DNA from: an uncultured Eubacteriales bacterium
GTDB lineage: Bacteria; Bacillota; Clostridia; Christensenellales; CAG-138
Direction: 5' to 3'
DNA length: 64,000 nt
Assembly (NCBI GenBank): GCA_900543475.1
Contig: UQRU01000002.1
Location: 4,280 to 68,279, forward strand
Shown: in pieces, positions 43,186 through 51,554 of the stretch
Numbering within the stretch: the first letter of the stretch is position 1
Layout of the letters: each line of letters starts with the position of its first letter
Notes under the pieces: model-generated
What the model saw: the letters and a program-made list of their open reading frames with translations, nothing else
Told to the model about the DNA's origin: nothing
Database searches by the model: none
Program-made: the position numbers and the translations under genes

Positions 43186-43233
43186 CTGCCGTAAGACTCT
43201 CATTTGGCCGGCCTTCCAAAGCTTGATATTACC

Positions 43234-43270
43234 AAAAAGCGTGCACCGAAAAAGGTCAGCACGCTTTTTT
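43234..43270 (+). terminator. Terminator after spoVT
   Basis: AAAAAGCGTGC/GCACGCTTTTT is an 11-bp stem with a T-run tail. A-runs on the left arm make it usable from the minus strand too, but the convergent ABC ATPase gene ends 60 bases away. Confidence 0.88.
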
Positions 43271-43332
43271 CTCAGTGGTCATACTGTTTGGTAGATATAT
43301 CGAAGGAACTTGCGCAGGCAATCCCCGTTGTT

Positions 43333-43989
43333 TCACCCCCGATAAAAGGCTAAAAACTGTTGGGTCCGAGGGTCTGTAGGGGCGTTTAGCACCTGGGAAG
43401 CAGGGCCCATTTCCGCCAGGCAGCCTTCATGAAGAACCAGCACGTCATCTGCAATGCGCTGCACTTGCCCCAGGCCGTGGGAGATCATAACTACGGGACA
43501 GCCTTGCCGTTTGCAATAATCCCGGATCAAAGTCTCTGCCAGGATGGTGGAGGCGATATCCATGGAAGCAGTAGGCTCGTCCAAGATCAATAAATCAAAG
43601 GATTGCATCAACAGCCTGGCCAGGGCCATGCGCGCGGTTTCGCCCCCCGAGAGCTTCGGGGCTTGTTGCTTAGCCAGATGCTGAATTTGCAACGCTGCCA
43701 TAAGCTGCTGGCATTGTTCCCGATCCCCTTTGCTTAACAGTATATTTTTCCGTACCTGCATATGAAAAGCATAGGGATGCTGGGGTAGATATCCCACGCG
43801 GATCCCCCCGGGCAAAAGCCGCGCCTGGGTATCCGAAGGGATAATGCCGGCTAAAAGCCGTGCAAATGTGGTTTTCCCACTGCCATTCGCGCCGATCACC
43901 GCAGTGATGTGGCCGGCTTCCAAGGGCAATGGGGGCAAATCCAGCACCAGACGTCGATTATATGACTTTTTGGCCGGCGGGGTTATCAC
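43333..43989 (-). CDS. tupC: Tungstate/molybdate-type ABC transporter ATPase
   Basis: A 218-residue ABC ATPase with Walker A GANGSGKTT, signature LSGGETARMALAR, Walker B LLILDEPTASMD and the H-loop MISHG. GTG 43989 overlaps the permease stop as GTGA, indicating coupling. It is the third gene of a binding protein-permease-ATPase set of the TupABC kind. The tungstate assignment rests on TupA and TupB similarity and on the tungsten-type enzyme encoded next door. Confidence 0.85.
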   Translation of the reverse strand: MITPPAKKSYNRRLVLDLPPLPLEAGHITAVIGANGSGKTTFARLLAGIIPSDTQARLLPGGIRVGYLPQHPYAFHMQVRKNILLSKGDREQCQQLMAALQIQHLAKQQAPKLSGGETARMALARLLMQSFDLLILDEPTASMDIASTILAETLIRDYCKRQGCPVVMISHGLGQVQRIADDVLVLHEGCLAEMGPASQVLNAPTDPRTQQFLAFYRG

Positions 43990-44672
43990 TTGCTTAGCCT
44001 CCTTTGCACCAGGGTGATCGATGCGTTGATGCACATAGAGATGACCATCAGGATCAAACCTAAGGCTATTCCCAGGGAAAAGTCCCCTCGATTGGTATAA
44101 AGCATAATGGCCGTGGTCATAACATTGGTCTTCCATGCAATGGCGCCGCCCACCATGGAGACCGCCCCTACTTCCGCTACTGCTCTTGCAAAGGCCAGTA
44201 AATAAGTGGAAAAAATTTGGTAGGTGCTTTCGTTCATCAGCAGCAAAAAGGTTTTGAAATGGCTCAGTTGCAACCCTTGGGCAGTTTCTTGGATGGGGCC
44301 AATGATGCTGGAAACGTGGGTTTCCATGTTGCTGACCACCAATGGGACAATCAACACAACCTGAGCAATGATCATCAGCTTTACCGTAAACAGCAGCTTC
44401 CACGAACCAAAAGGCCCCACGCCGGAAAAGAGCATATAAAAAAGTAAACCGCAAACCACGGGCGGCATACCCATCATGGTGCGGTTATAGACCACCAAAA
44501 CCTGGCGAAAGCGAAACCGGGTTGCCCCCAGCCAGATCCCTAGGGGTACGCCGATGAGCAGGGCCAGAATGGAGCTCGTAAGGCTCATTTTCGCTGTGGT
44601 GGAAAGGATGTTTAACAGCTCAAGGTCGCCTTCTAAAATTAGGTTTAGGGCTTCAGCTAATGCAGTCTTCAT
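43986..44672 (-). CDS. tupB: Tungstate/molybdate-type ABC transporter permease
   Basis: A 228-residue inner-membrane permease with about five transmembrane segments and the EAA-like loop AFARAVAEVGAVSMVGG, strongly like TupB. ATG 44672 follows AAGGAGG; the longer frame upstream is unsupported. Usual TupB length is about 230. Confidence 0.9.
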   Translation of the reverse strand: MKTALAEALNLILEGDLELLNILSTTAKMSLTSSILALLIGVPLGIWLGATRFRFRQVLVVYNRTMMGMPPVVCGLLFYMLFSGVGPFGSWKLLFTVKLMIIAQVVLIVPLVVSNMETHVSSIIGPIQETAQGLQLSHFKTFLLLMNESTYQIFSTYLLAFARAVAEVGAVSMVGGAIAWKTNVMTTAIMLYTNRGDFSLGIALGLILMVISMCINASITLVQRRLSK

Positions 44673-44907
44673 CCAGTTCAGCCTCCTTGGGGAAAACGGC
44701 CGCCGGCGTCTGGCAGAACGCAAGGGCGCTGCCTGACAAGCTAGGCAAAGCAAAGGATGCTTTTTCTTCCATGGCGGCGATAGGGGACTTTCTCATCCAG
44801 CAGGGACTGCGGAATGCAAATCGCAAAGGCCCCTGTCCCACAAGGACCTTTCGCCATGCCCAAATATTGGGCTGGAAATCCACGATCGTTTCGCGCCTTT
44901 CCAAGGG

Positions 44908-44943
44908 CTAGGGCGGTCGCCCCCTAGAGGTTGGCCGCCCTAG
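44908..44943. repeat. Hairpin in the 283-base gap between binding-protein and permease genes
   Basis: CTAGGGCGG/CCGCCCTAG is a 9-bp perfect stem with an 18-base loop just after the binding-protein stop, with no T tract. The remaining gap 44673-44955 holds no convincing gene. The hairpin may cap the 3' end of the highly expressed binding-protein mRNA. Confidence 0.5.
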
Positions 44944-44955
44944 GCTCGTTTTCAA

Positions 44956-46020
44956 TCAATCCATTACGCCGCCGTTGGCAGCAAAGGTGAGATAGGTCGC
45001 CTTATCCGTAAGGATATAGGCGCCCATTTCCTCAGCCATAACCAGGCAGGAACCCATGCCGGCATTGGCGGAGGTGTACCAATCGGTATAATCTACAAAG
45101 CTTTCCGGCTCAGCGGTGATGCCCAGCTCTTCCGGCCAGAGGGACAGCTCTTTGGTATGGGTACCGGAGCCATCGCCACGGGAGATAAAGGGATATTTGC
45201 CTTCCGCAATGGCGGCAAAGGCATCCAACACGGTGGCAGCATCCTTTACGCCGGCAGGATCGGATTCAGGGCCGCAAAGTACAAAATAGTTGTACAGGAA
45301 GGAAAGCCGCGGGGAGTCAAAGCCCTCCAGGGTGTAGGCGTAGCCCGCGTTAACAAAATCCTCTTCCTGGCTCTTGGCATGCACCAGGATCAGATCCGCA
45401 TTGCCATATTGGGCGGCGGCGATGGCCTTGCCGGTACCGGCGGATTGGACCTCTACCGTATAGCCGTATTCCTCTTCGAATACAGGCAGCAGGCAACCGA
45501 GCAGGCCGGAGTCGTTGACGGAAGTGGTGGTGGATAGACGGATGACCTTGGTCTCTTCCGTGGCGGGAGCAATTTCCCCTTCATAGGTGGGCGCGCCTTC
45601 CAGAATGTAGAACAGGCTATCCCCATACTCTTCTTGCCCATAGGAGCCGGCCAGGGAAATGCCCTCCTCGGACAGGAACCACTGGATCAGCGCCTGGGCG
45701 CCGGCGGTATTGATGGCCACATCGGAAACCGCATTGCCATCCGCATCGGTGAAGGGCGCTTCCGGATTGACCGCGATCAAGGTGTAGGTGTTGATCATGC
45801 TGTCATCCTGCTCCTTGAGGATCACGGTTTGCAGAGCGGCAGCAGGGGCCTCGGTTTCCTCGGGAGCAGCAGTCTCTTGTGCGGGCGTTTCTTCTACAGG
45901 CGCCTCCTCTGCGGGCTCCGTAGCGGCGGGCTGTTCCGTGACCGCCTCCTGGCTGGAACAACCTGCAAACAGGCTAAGGGTCATAGCCAGCAAGAGCAGC
46001 CAAACGAGAAGTTTTTTCAT
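44956..46020 (-). CDS. tupA: TupA-like oxyanion-binding lipoprotein with apparent circular permutation
   Basis: A 354-residue lipoprotein: signal peptide with lipobox LFAGC (C21), acidic Pro/Glu linker to about 60, then the binding domain. In ordinary TupA the domain starts STTTS-x-x-DSGLL and ends with a segment like N-x-Y-x-VIAVNP...GAKAFIDW...SPEGQ. Here STTTSVNDSGLL begins only at about 163, the protein stops right after TDKATYLTF, and the usual C-terminal segment (INTYTLIAVNPE, AGAQALIQWFLSEEG, YGQEEYGDSLFY) lies ahead of it at about 63-140. ATG 46020 has GGAGG upstream. Likely cargo is tungstate or molybdate. Confidence 0.87.
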   Translation of the reverse strand: MKKLLVWLLLLAMTLSLFAGCSSQEAVTEQPAATEPAEEAPVEETPAQETAAPEETEAPAAALQTVILKEQDDSMINTYTLIAVNPEAPFTDADGNAVSDVAINTAGAQALIQWFLSEEGISLAGSYGQEEYGDSLFYILEGAPTYEGEIAPATEETKVIRLSTTTSVNDSGLLGCLLPVFEEEYGYTVEVQSAGTGKAIAAAQYGNADLILVHAKSQEEDFVNAGYAYTLEGFDSPRLSFLYNYFVLCGPESDPAGVKDAATVLDAFAAIAEGKYPFISRGDGSGTHTKELSLWPEELGITAEPESFVDYTDWYTSANAGMGSCLVMAEEMGAYILTDKATYLTFAANGGVMD

Positions 46021-46192
46021 AAGTTTTTCCTCCGAAATAAAAATTAGCCTCCTGGAAATCTGATGCAACAGGAAAAGATCCGGCACAACAGGATTTGCAA
46101 GGGGCTCGTCCACCACTTTCAAATTCGACCAATATGGGGTCTTGCCGTGATCTCTCTCCAGGAATACTAGACCACAGGAAGCCATACAGGAT

Positions 46193-46221
46193 ATTATACG
46201 TGCTTCCCATTTCCCTGTCAA
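46193..46221 (-). promoter_or_regulatory. Consensus promoter of the tup transporter operon
   Basis: Minus-strand TTGACA (46221-46216) and TATAAT (46198-46193) are 17 bp apart, giving a leader of about 165 bases before the lipoprotein gene. The leader can form some stems but no riboswitch class was recognised. Confidence 0.82.
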
Positions 46222-46249
46222 TCTGTCCCTAAAGGAATAGAAAAATATT

Positions 46250-46537
46250 GCTGAATTCTCATAAAAAGCCCCAAATTTCCCAGAATATCGAATCTTTTTC
46301 TATAACCGCTAGCCTGGGGGAACGCGGGCTGAAAAAATTTACCCTAGTCTTTTTCCAAAATTTAGCTAGGATATATTTAACATAAGTAAGAAATAACTTA
46401 TAATAGATTAAATAAATAAAATTTTTATATATATCAATTAAAAATAAATGATTATTTATCTTTTTAAATGAAAAAAATTTAGCATTCCTTTTTTAAACCT
46501 TATCCAAAGCAAAGGATAGCTGCCTTTGCAAAGTGCG
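46250..46537. other. AT-rich intergenic region between tup and aldehyde oxidoreductase promoters
   Basis: About 290 bases without a gene, with a strongly AT-rich core (about 46360-46500) in an otherwise GC-rich window. It separates two divergent consensus promoters. It may be an upstream activating or nucleoid-protein binding region, or a scar of transfer; no repeat or ORF was found in it. Confidence 0.5.
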
Positions 46538-46567
46538 TTGACAGAACACCCTAAAGTTTTCTATAAT
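46538..46567 (+). promoter_or_regulatory. Promoter of the aldehyde ferredoxin oxidoreductase operon
   Basis: TTGACA (46538-46543) and TATAAT (46562-46567) with an 18-bp spacer, followed at once by a PadR-like palindrome. Confidence 0.82.
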
Positions 46568-46571
46568 ATAG

Positions 46572-46591
46572 ATATGTTAAAAATAACATAA
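46572..46591 (+). promoter_or_regulatory. PadR-like operator at the aldehyde oxidoreductase promoter
   Basis: ATATGTTA-AAAA-TAACATAA is an inverted repeat fitting ATGT-N8-ACAT, the pattern described for PadR-family sites. It covers the predicted transcription start. Almost the same element, at the same distance from the -10 box, lies at 49305-49324 before the MFS gene. Confidence 0.72.
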
Positions 46592-46636
46592 TATTTCCTT
46601 ATCCTTATCGACATTTGCAATTACGGAGGGAGCATC

Positions 46637-48433
46637 ATGCGCATCATCAAGGTCAACCTAACCGACCATACGATTCGGGAAGAAGCGTTTCACCAAGAGG
46701 ATTATGGCTTTTTTGGCGGGCGAGGCCTCATCGCAAGGTTTTTAACCGACTATTGCGATCCGCTGTGCGATGCGTTGGGGCCGGATAATCCGCTGATTTT
46801 TGCCACGGGGTATTTTTCCGGCACCATTTTAACCACCAGCAACCGGCTTTCCATCGGCGCAAAGAGCCCGCTGACCGGGGGCATTAAAGAATCCAACTCC
46901 GGCGGCACCTTTGCCCGCCGCATGACGGATCACCAAATTAAGATCATCCTGTTTGAAGGGCAGTCCCCAGACTGGGTTTATCTCTACATCGATAAAGAGG
47001 GGAACCCCAGCCTGGTAGACGCGGCAGCCTATATGGGCATGAACACCTATCCGGTGGGCCAAGCGTTTCGCAAAACATATAATGACCGGATCGCCATTGC
47101 CGCCATCGGTACGGCTGGAGAGCACCTGGGCCTTGTCTCCTCCATCATGGTGACGGAGATGAATTCTGGCCTGCCTTGCCGGGCGGCGGCCCGGGGCGGC
47201 ATGGGCGCGGTGATGGGGAGCAAGCGGCTGAAAGCTGTGGTAATTGAACATTCGGACAATCCATATTATGTGAAGCTGCCCCCCAAAGCGGATGAAGAGT
47301 TCCGGGCACTGAATAAAAAGATCGTGGAGGCCATAAAAACCAATCCCCTTACCGGCCAGACCATGCCGGCCTATGGCTCGGCGGCGGGGGTGGATACCAC
47401 CGGCAAAATGGGGGCACTTCCCTGGAACAACTTCAATGGCAAGTTTACGCCTGGTTGGGAGCGGATCGGGACCCAGCAATGGCGGAAGAATCTGATCGAG
47501 CAAGGGGGCCATAGCACCATCCCTTGTCAACCGGGGTGTATTGTGCGTTGCTCCAACGAATACTGCGATAAAAACGGCAATTATCTTTCCGCGGGCATCG
47601 AATATGAAACCGTAGCCTTGTGCGGCTCCAATATCGGGGTGTTCGATACGGACATTATCTGCACCCTGGATCGACTATGCGACGATATGGGCATGGACAC
47701 CATTGATATCGGCTGCGCCCTGGGGGTCATGATGGACCAAGGGGTGTTGGCTTTTGGGGATGGGGAAGGGGCCATTGACTTGGTACGGAATATGTTTGCC
47801 CCGAATTCCCGCTGGGGGAACGTATTAAAGGATGGCTGTGCCGCCGTTGCAGACGCCCTGGGGGTACCGCAACAGCCGGGTAGGAAACGGGTGCCCGTAT
47901 CCAAACGCCAGGCGTTTGCAGCCTATGATCCCCGGGTGATCCGGGGCTATGGCCTAACCTGGGAGCGGGGCCCCATGGGGGCGGACCACACCTCCGGTTC
48001 CGCTGCAACGTATATTCCTACCATGACGCCTGAACAACAGGCGGACTATTCCCTGGCAGTAAATTGCACGTGCGATTGTTTCATGTGCCTATTTTCCTGG
48101 TCTGCGGTGAATTTCAGCAAGGAAGCCCGCCCGGCCATCGCCAGGATGGCGGGGATCTTAGCGGGCATGGAGGAAGGCCCCGATGTGGGCATGATCCAGC
48201 GGAACGGCATGGAGATTTTGCAATTGGAATATGCCTTTAACGCAAAGGCGGGCATCGTACATGAAAACGACCGGTTCTATGGCGGCAAGGACAATTTCAT
48301 GTATTCGGAGCCCCACGAAGCCACCAAGAGCCCCTTCTGGAGCATCCAAAACGGCCCGTTGCCCACGCCCCCAACGCCTCCCACGCCGGCTGCCGCCCCC
48401 CAGGCGCAAAAGACAAATGAGGTGAAAGAATGA
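46637..48433 (+). CDS. Aldehyde ferredoxin oxidoreductase family enzyme (tungsten-type)
   Basis: A 598-residue AOR-superfamily protein that would oxidise an aldehyde, or reduce an acid, with ferredoxin at a tungsto-bispyranopterin centre. The N-terminal AOR_N domain (about 1-210) shows FFGGRGLIARF and GGIKESNSGGTFA. The iron-sulfur cysteines appear as C-x3-C-x3-C in CQPGCIVRC, with a further C-terminal cluster of Cys in CTCDCFMC. The last 35 residues are a Pro/Ala-rich tail not usual for the family. It is coupled to a MoaD-like gene (4-base overlap), next to a Tup transporter, and shares an operator with an MFS gene. Confidence 0.92.
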   Translation: MRIIKVNLTDHTIREEAFHQEDYGFFGGRGLIARFLTDYCDPLCDALGPDNPLIFATGYFSGTILTTSNRLSIGAKSPLTGGIKESNSGGTFARRMTDHQIKIILFEGQSPDWVYLYIDKEGNPSLVDAAAYMGMNTYPVGQAFRKTYNDRIAIAAIGTAGEHLGLVSSIMVTEMNSGLPCRAAARGGMGAVMGSKRLKAVVIEHSDNPYYVKLPPKADEEFRALNKKIVEAIKTNPLTGQTMPAYGSAAGVDTTGKMGALPWNNFNGKFTPGWERIGTQQWRKNLIEQGGHSTIPCQPGCIVRCSNEYCDKNGNYLSAGIEYETVALCGSNIGVFDTDIICTLDRLCDDMGMDTIDIGCALGVMMDQGVLAFGDGEGAIDLVRNMFAPNSRWGNVLKDGCAAVADALGVPQQPGRKRVPVSKRQAFAAYDPRVIRGYGLTWERGPMGADHTSGSAATYIPTMTPEQQADYSLAVNCTCDCFMCLFSWSAVNFSKEARPAIARMAGILAGMEEGPDVGMIQRNGMEILQLEYAFNAKAGIVHENDRFYGGKDNFMYSEPHEATKSPFWSIQNGPLPTPPTPPTPAAAPQAQKTNEVKE

Positions 48434-48645
48434 ATGGGATCTGCATAAAGGTTTGCGGCCAGCAAAAGCAAATGCCGGCAAATTCCAACCTGGAAGAAGC
48501 GCTGCGCCGGTATTCCCCATATGGGGAGGAGGCGGTGGTATGCCGGCTCAACGGCCAGGTGATCCGTAGCATAGATGATGCGGCCTCCCATTTATTAAAC
48601 GATGGGGACGAGCTGGAGATCTTTCCGTTGATCATTGGCGGATAG
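48430..48645 (+). CDS. MoaD/ThiS-family ubiquitin-like sulfur carrier
   Basis: A 71-residue beta-grasp protein ending in Gly-Gly, the C-terminus that is adenylated and thiocarboxylated in MoaD and ThiS. It overlaps the oxidoreductase stop by four bases. MoaD-like genes often accompany AOR genes, where they are thought to serve pterin cofactor sulfuration. No partner MoaE or MoeB is encoded in this window. Confidence 0.87.
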   Translation: MNGICIKVCGQQKQMPANSNLEEALRRYSPYGEEAVVCRLNGQVIRSIDDAASHLLNDGDELEIFPLIIGG

Positions 48646-48740
48646 GCCCTGGGGGGATCGCTCCAGGCCGGGGAAAGGGCGCAATTTGGCCCAGGCCGGG
48701 CAATGCCTGCATGGGCGATGGAACATGAATCGGCGGCAGA

Positions 48741-48772
48741 GGCATCCCCTAGCCGTTGCGGCAGGGGATGCC
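48741..48772 (+). repeat. Hairpin in the long gap after the oxidoreductase operon
   Basis: GGCATCCCCT/AGGGGATGCC is a perfect 10-bp stem around 12 bases, without a T tract. It is the only clear structure in 48646-49273, a GC-rich stretch of about 630 bases in which I find no supported gene. It may mark the 3' end of the operon mRNA. Confidence 0.45.
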
Positions 48773-49273
48773 TATCCGCTGCTTCCATCGCTGCCAGGGC
48801 CGCTGCGCCCCGCCGGCCAGCACCGCTCCCCATAGGTTGCTGTGGCCCGATCCCCTGGTTGCGAACCGGCTCGGCAGGCTATCTACACCGGGCCGAGCCC
48901 CAGCGTATTCCTGGACGAGGGATGGGCATTGCCCACATCACCCGGGCGTTGTGATCGGTGCCGGCGGGATCGGCCCCCTCCCGTCCCAGTAGGCCACCCC
49001 ATCGGGGATCTATCGGCTGAGGGGGCTGCGGGCCATGGATGCCCATGGGGATTCCCCGCCGGCTCACGGCGCCCAGCCCCGCAAACGCTTACGGGTTAAA
49101 CGCTGCTGGCCCCCTTGGCCTGGGTTGGAAAGGCCCCTGGGAACGGGATGGCGTTGGAAAAATCGGGACGCACATTTCTTTTTTGCGGGGAAGGCTTATA
49201 GCCGATGCCCGAAGGTTAGGCCATTTCACCGCGGCCTGCTCCATCCCAGGGTGGAAACCACTTGCTGGCACTA

Positions 49274-49302
49274 TTGACATTGCACACCATATGTTATAGA
49301 AT
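49274..49302 (+). promoter_or_regulatory. Promoter of the MFS transporter gene
   Basis: TTGACA (49274-49279) and TAGAAT (49297-49302) are 17 bp apart. The leader to the MFS start is about 200 bases and holds no clear ORF. Confidence 0.78.
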
Positions 49303-49304
49303 TT

Positions 49305-49324
49305 ATATGTTAATTATAACATAT
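49305..49324 (+). promoter_or_regulatory. PadR-like operator at the MFS promoter
   Basis: ATATGTTAATTATAACATAT has perfect 8-bp arms around ATTA and fits ATGT-N8-ACAT. It covers the predicted transcription start, as does its partner at 46572-46591. The PadR-type regulator encoded at 51555 is the likely binder. Confidence 0.75.
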
Positions 49325-49510
49325 ATAGAAACAGGTCCACACCAGCCAATCCCACACCGCCAGCATGGGGAAGATCCTTTCCGTCTTCCCAGGAGGGGGT
49401 GACTTTTTCACCGCAGCCGATAGAAAAAACGCCATAGCCCTGGCGGCATACATGCATTTCATAGGGTATCCATACGAAAATATAAAAATTCAGAAAGGAA
49501 TCAAAACAAG

Positions 49511-50893
49511 ATGGAAACCAAGAAAAAGTCTACGCTCTCCTTTGGGCTGCGCTACGGCTATGGCCTTGGCGAATTTGGACTAAACTTTTTGCTCACCTAC
49601 ATAACCTACTATCTGACCTTTTACTTGACCAATGTGGCGGGGCTGAGCATGACCTTAGCCGCCACGGTGACCACAGCCACCACGGTCATCAAGGTATTCG
49701 GCATGCCCATTGCCGGCACGCTGATCGATTCCATTAAGCTAAAAGGCAGCAAATTCCGGGGTTGGATGGTTTTAGGCGGCGTTCTCTATTTTGTGGGGGG
49801 CACCTTGTTGTTCTATCGGTTTGACATGGAACCTGGCCCATATGCCATCGTATTTTGTTTCTTCTTCTTCATCTATTGGTTGGGGTACTCTGCTTCCTGG
49901 TCCAGCTGGCGTGCCCTGATGGACCCCATCTGCTCCCATCCCATCGATAAGGTAGGCCTCACAGCCGCCGCCTCCCAGGAAGGCACCATTGCCAGGGTCA
50001 TTTTCTCCTTTATTGCCACGGCGATCCTGGCTGCCTTTACCATAGACGGGATGATCGATCCCATGGGCTATACCACCGTAAACGGGGTATTTGGTATCAT
50101 TGCCCTATTGTGCTTCGTGCTGGTCAGCATGATCACTAAAAAATACGACAATATGCCTGCGGCGGTGGAGACCAAGACCCAGGCTAAGGCTGCGGCGCAG
50201 AAAATGCGCGGCAAGGATTTCATCAATACCATCAAGACCCGCCCCATGCTGATCTTCATCCTGTGCGCCGTGTTCCGCTGCGCGGTGCTGACGGTGATGG
50301 GCACCCTGTTGGCCTTCTATCTGCAATACGTATTGGGGAATGCAGACCTGGCCCAGATTTATATGCTGCTGGTCTATGCCATTTCCTTCTTTGGGGCCCT
50401 GTTGGTGCAGCCTCTGGCAAAGAAGATCGGCAAACGGTCTACCTTTGTATATACCACGGCCCTATCCGCCATTTGCGTGTTTGGCCTGCTCTTTACCGGC
50501 ACCAACGCAGTTGCTTTTATCGTTTTAATGTGCGTATTCCAGTTCCTGGGCATCTTCTCTTCCACCCTGATCCCTGTGTGCATGGCGGATATCGGGGAAT
50601 ATAACTCCATTACCAACGGCGCCCAGGCAAGGGGCCTGGTATTCTCCATCGGCGGTATGGCCATCCAATTGTCCTCCGTGGTAGGCGCAGCTTTGGCCTC
50701 TTACGGCATGGTGCTGGTGGGCTTTGACACAGCTGCAGTGACGGAAGCCGGCATCGCCGGCCTGAAGGGCCTATATATTTGGGGCATTGGCGGACTCTCC
50801 CTGGTGTCTGCGGTGCTATTCATGCTTTATCCCCTTACGGAAAAATATATGGAAGAGCTGCGGGCCCAAAACCCCGCCAGCCCTGCGGCGTAA
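49511..50893 (+). CDS. MFS transporter of the glycoside-pentoside-hexuronide (MelB-like) group
   Basis: A 460-residue inner-membrane carrier with about 12 hydrophobic helices and the GPH-type start SFGLRYGYGLGEFGLNFLLTY. The cytoplasmic D-x-x-x-x-x-x-G loop between helices 2 and 3 appears as MPIAGTLIDSIKLKGSKFRG. ATG 49511 follows AGAAAGGA. GPH carriers usually co-transport sugars or related acids with cations. The shared operator with the aldehyde oxidoreductase suggests it imports the precursor of that enzyme's substrate or exports its product. Confidence 0.9.
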   Translation: METKKKSTLSFGLRYGYGLGEFGLNFLLTYITYYLTFYLTNVAGLSMTLAATVTTATTVIKVFGMPIAGTLIDSIKLKGSKFRGWMVLGGVLYFVGGTLLFYRFDMEPGPYAIVFCFFFFIYWLGYSASWSSWRALMDPICSHPIDKVGLTAAASQEGTIARVIFSFIATAILAAFTIDGMIDPMGYTTVNGVFGIIALLCFVLVSMITKKYDNMPAAVETKTQAKAAAQKMRGKDFINTIKTRPMLIFILCAVFRCAVLTVMGTLLAFYLQYVLGNADLAQIYMLLVYAISFFGALLVQPLAKKIGKRSTFVYTTALSAICVFGLLFTGTNAVAFIVLMCVFQFLGIFSSTLIPVCMADIGEYNSITNGAQARGLVFSIGGMAIQLSSVVGAALASYGMVLVGFDTAAVTEAGIAGLKGLYIWGIGGLSLVSAVLFMLYPLTEKYMEELRAQNPASPAA

Positions 50894-51082
50894 TCTTGTA
50901 GCCAGGGTTCGGCCCAAGCCAGGCTGGGGCGCGCCTGCTTTTGCCTCGCCTGCCCTGGTAGGGCCGGCCCCCTTTCCCGGGCGCGCCTTACAATTGGCCC
51001 ATGTGTAAAAATAGCCAAGGCCAGCGGGCGGCCCTTTCCCCACCAGGCGCGGCTGGGGAAGGCGCCGCCCGCTGGAATCCGG

Positions 51083-51112
51083 TTGTGTTGGTCCTTTGGT
51101 TTATGCTATAAT
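51083..51112 (+). promoter_or_regulatory. Promoter of the polyferredoxin-PadR unit
   Basis: TTGTGT (51083-51088) and TATAAT (51107-51112) are 18 bp apart, with an extended TG-C before the -10. No ATGT-N8-ACAT palindrome is seen here, so this unit may not be autoregulated. Confidence 0.65.
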
Positions 51113-51139
51113 ATCGTTGGATAGATGGAGGATAAATCC

Positions 51140-51511
51140 ATGAAACGGCTCATTGTAAAAAACATACAGAACTGTACCGGCTGTGGCAGCTGCGAGCGGG
51201 CTTGCGCCAAGGCATATTATAAAACCGAGGATCGGGAGTATTCCTGTATTCGGATCATGGATGCCCAGATCCGGGTCTGCACCCAATGCGGCAAATGTGC
51301 AGACGTATGTCCCATGGAAGCGATCCGGCAAAATCCCCAGGGAGTGTACATGATTGACCGCAAAGCGTGCATCGGGTGTTTGGCATGCGCGGATATTTGT
51401 CCCGCGGATGTGATCTGCAAGAGCCACGACAATATTTTTGCTACCAAATGCACTGCTTGCGGCCTATGCGTGCGGGCGTGCGAAAACGGTGTAATTCAAA
51501 TAGAAAGTTAA
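51140..51511 (+). CDS. Polyferredoxin-like electron carrier (four Cys clusters), probable AOR partner
   Basis: A 123-residue iron-sulfur protein with four cysteine groups (CTGCGSCERAC, CTQCGKCADVC, CIGCLACADIC, CTACGLCVRAC), enough for up to four [4Fe-4S] clusters. This is the 4Fe-4S protein type often found with tungsten aldehyde oxidoreductases. ATG 51140 is used because GGAGG lies between it and the earlier in-frame ATG at 51125. It is followed 43 bases later by the PadR regulator. Confidence 0.9.
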   Translation: MKRLIVKNIQNCTGCGSCERACAKAYYKTEDREYSCIRIMDAQIRVCTQCGKCADVCPMEAIRQNPQGVYMIDRKACIGCLACADICPADVICKSHDNIFATKCTACGLCVRACENGVIQIES

Positions 51512-51554
51512 CGCCCCCTTCGCAGGGGGCGGCCAAGGAGGAAGTGGATAGGCT

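Noticed and set aside
43990-44454. N-terminal extension of the tup ATPase
   Set aside because: The extension lies in another frame of the permease gene; GTG 43989 forms the usual GTGA overlap.
46021-46186. Molybdenum or tungsten cofactor riboswitch in the tupA leader
   Set aside because: The leader is long enough and could form stems, but I could not align the conserved motif of that class. A covariance search (RF01055) would decide.
48646-49299. Several overlapping 60-85 codon plus-strand frames after the MoaD-like gene
   Set aside because: None has a credible ribosome site, recognisable domain or consistent frame; they arise from high GC content.
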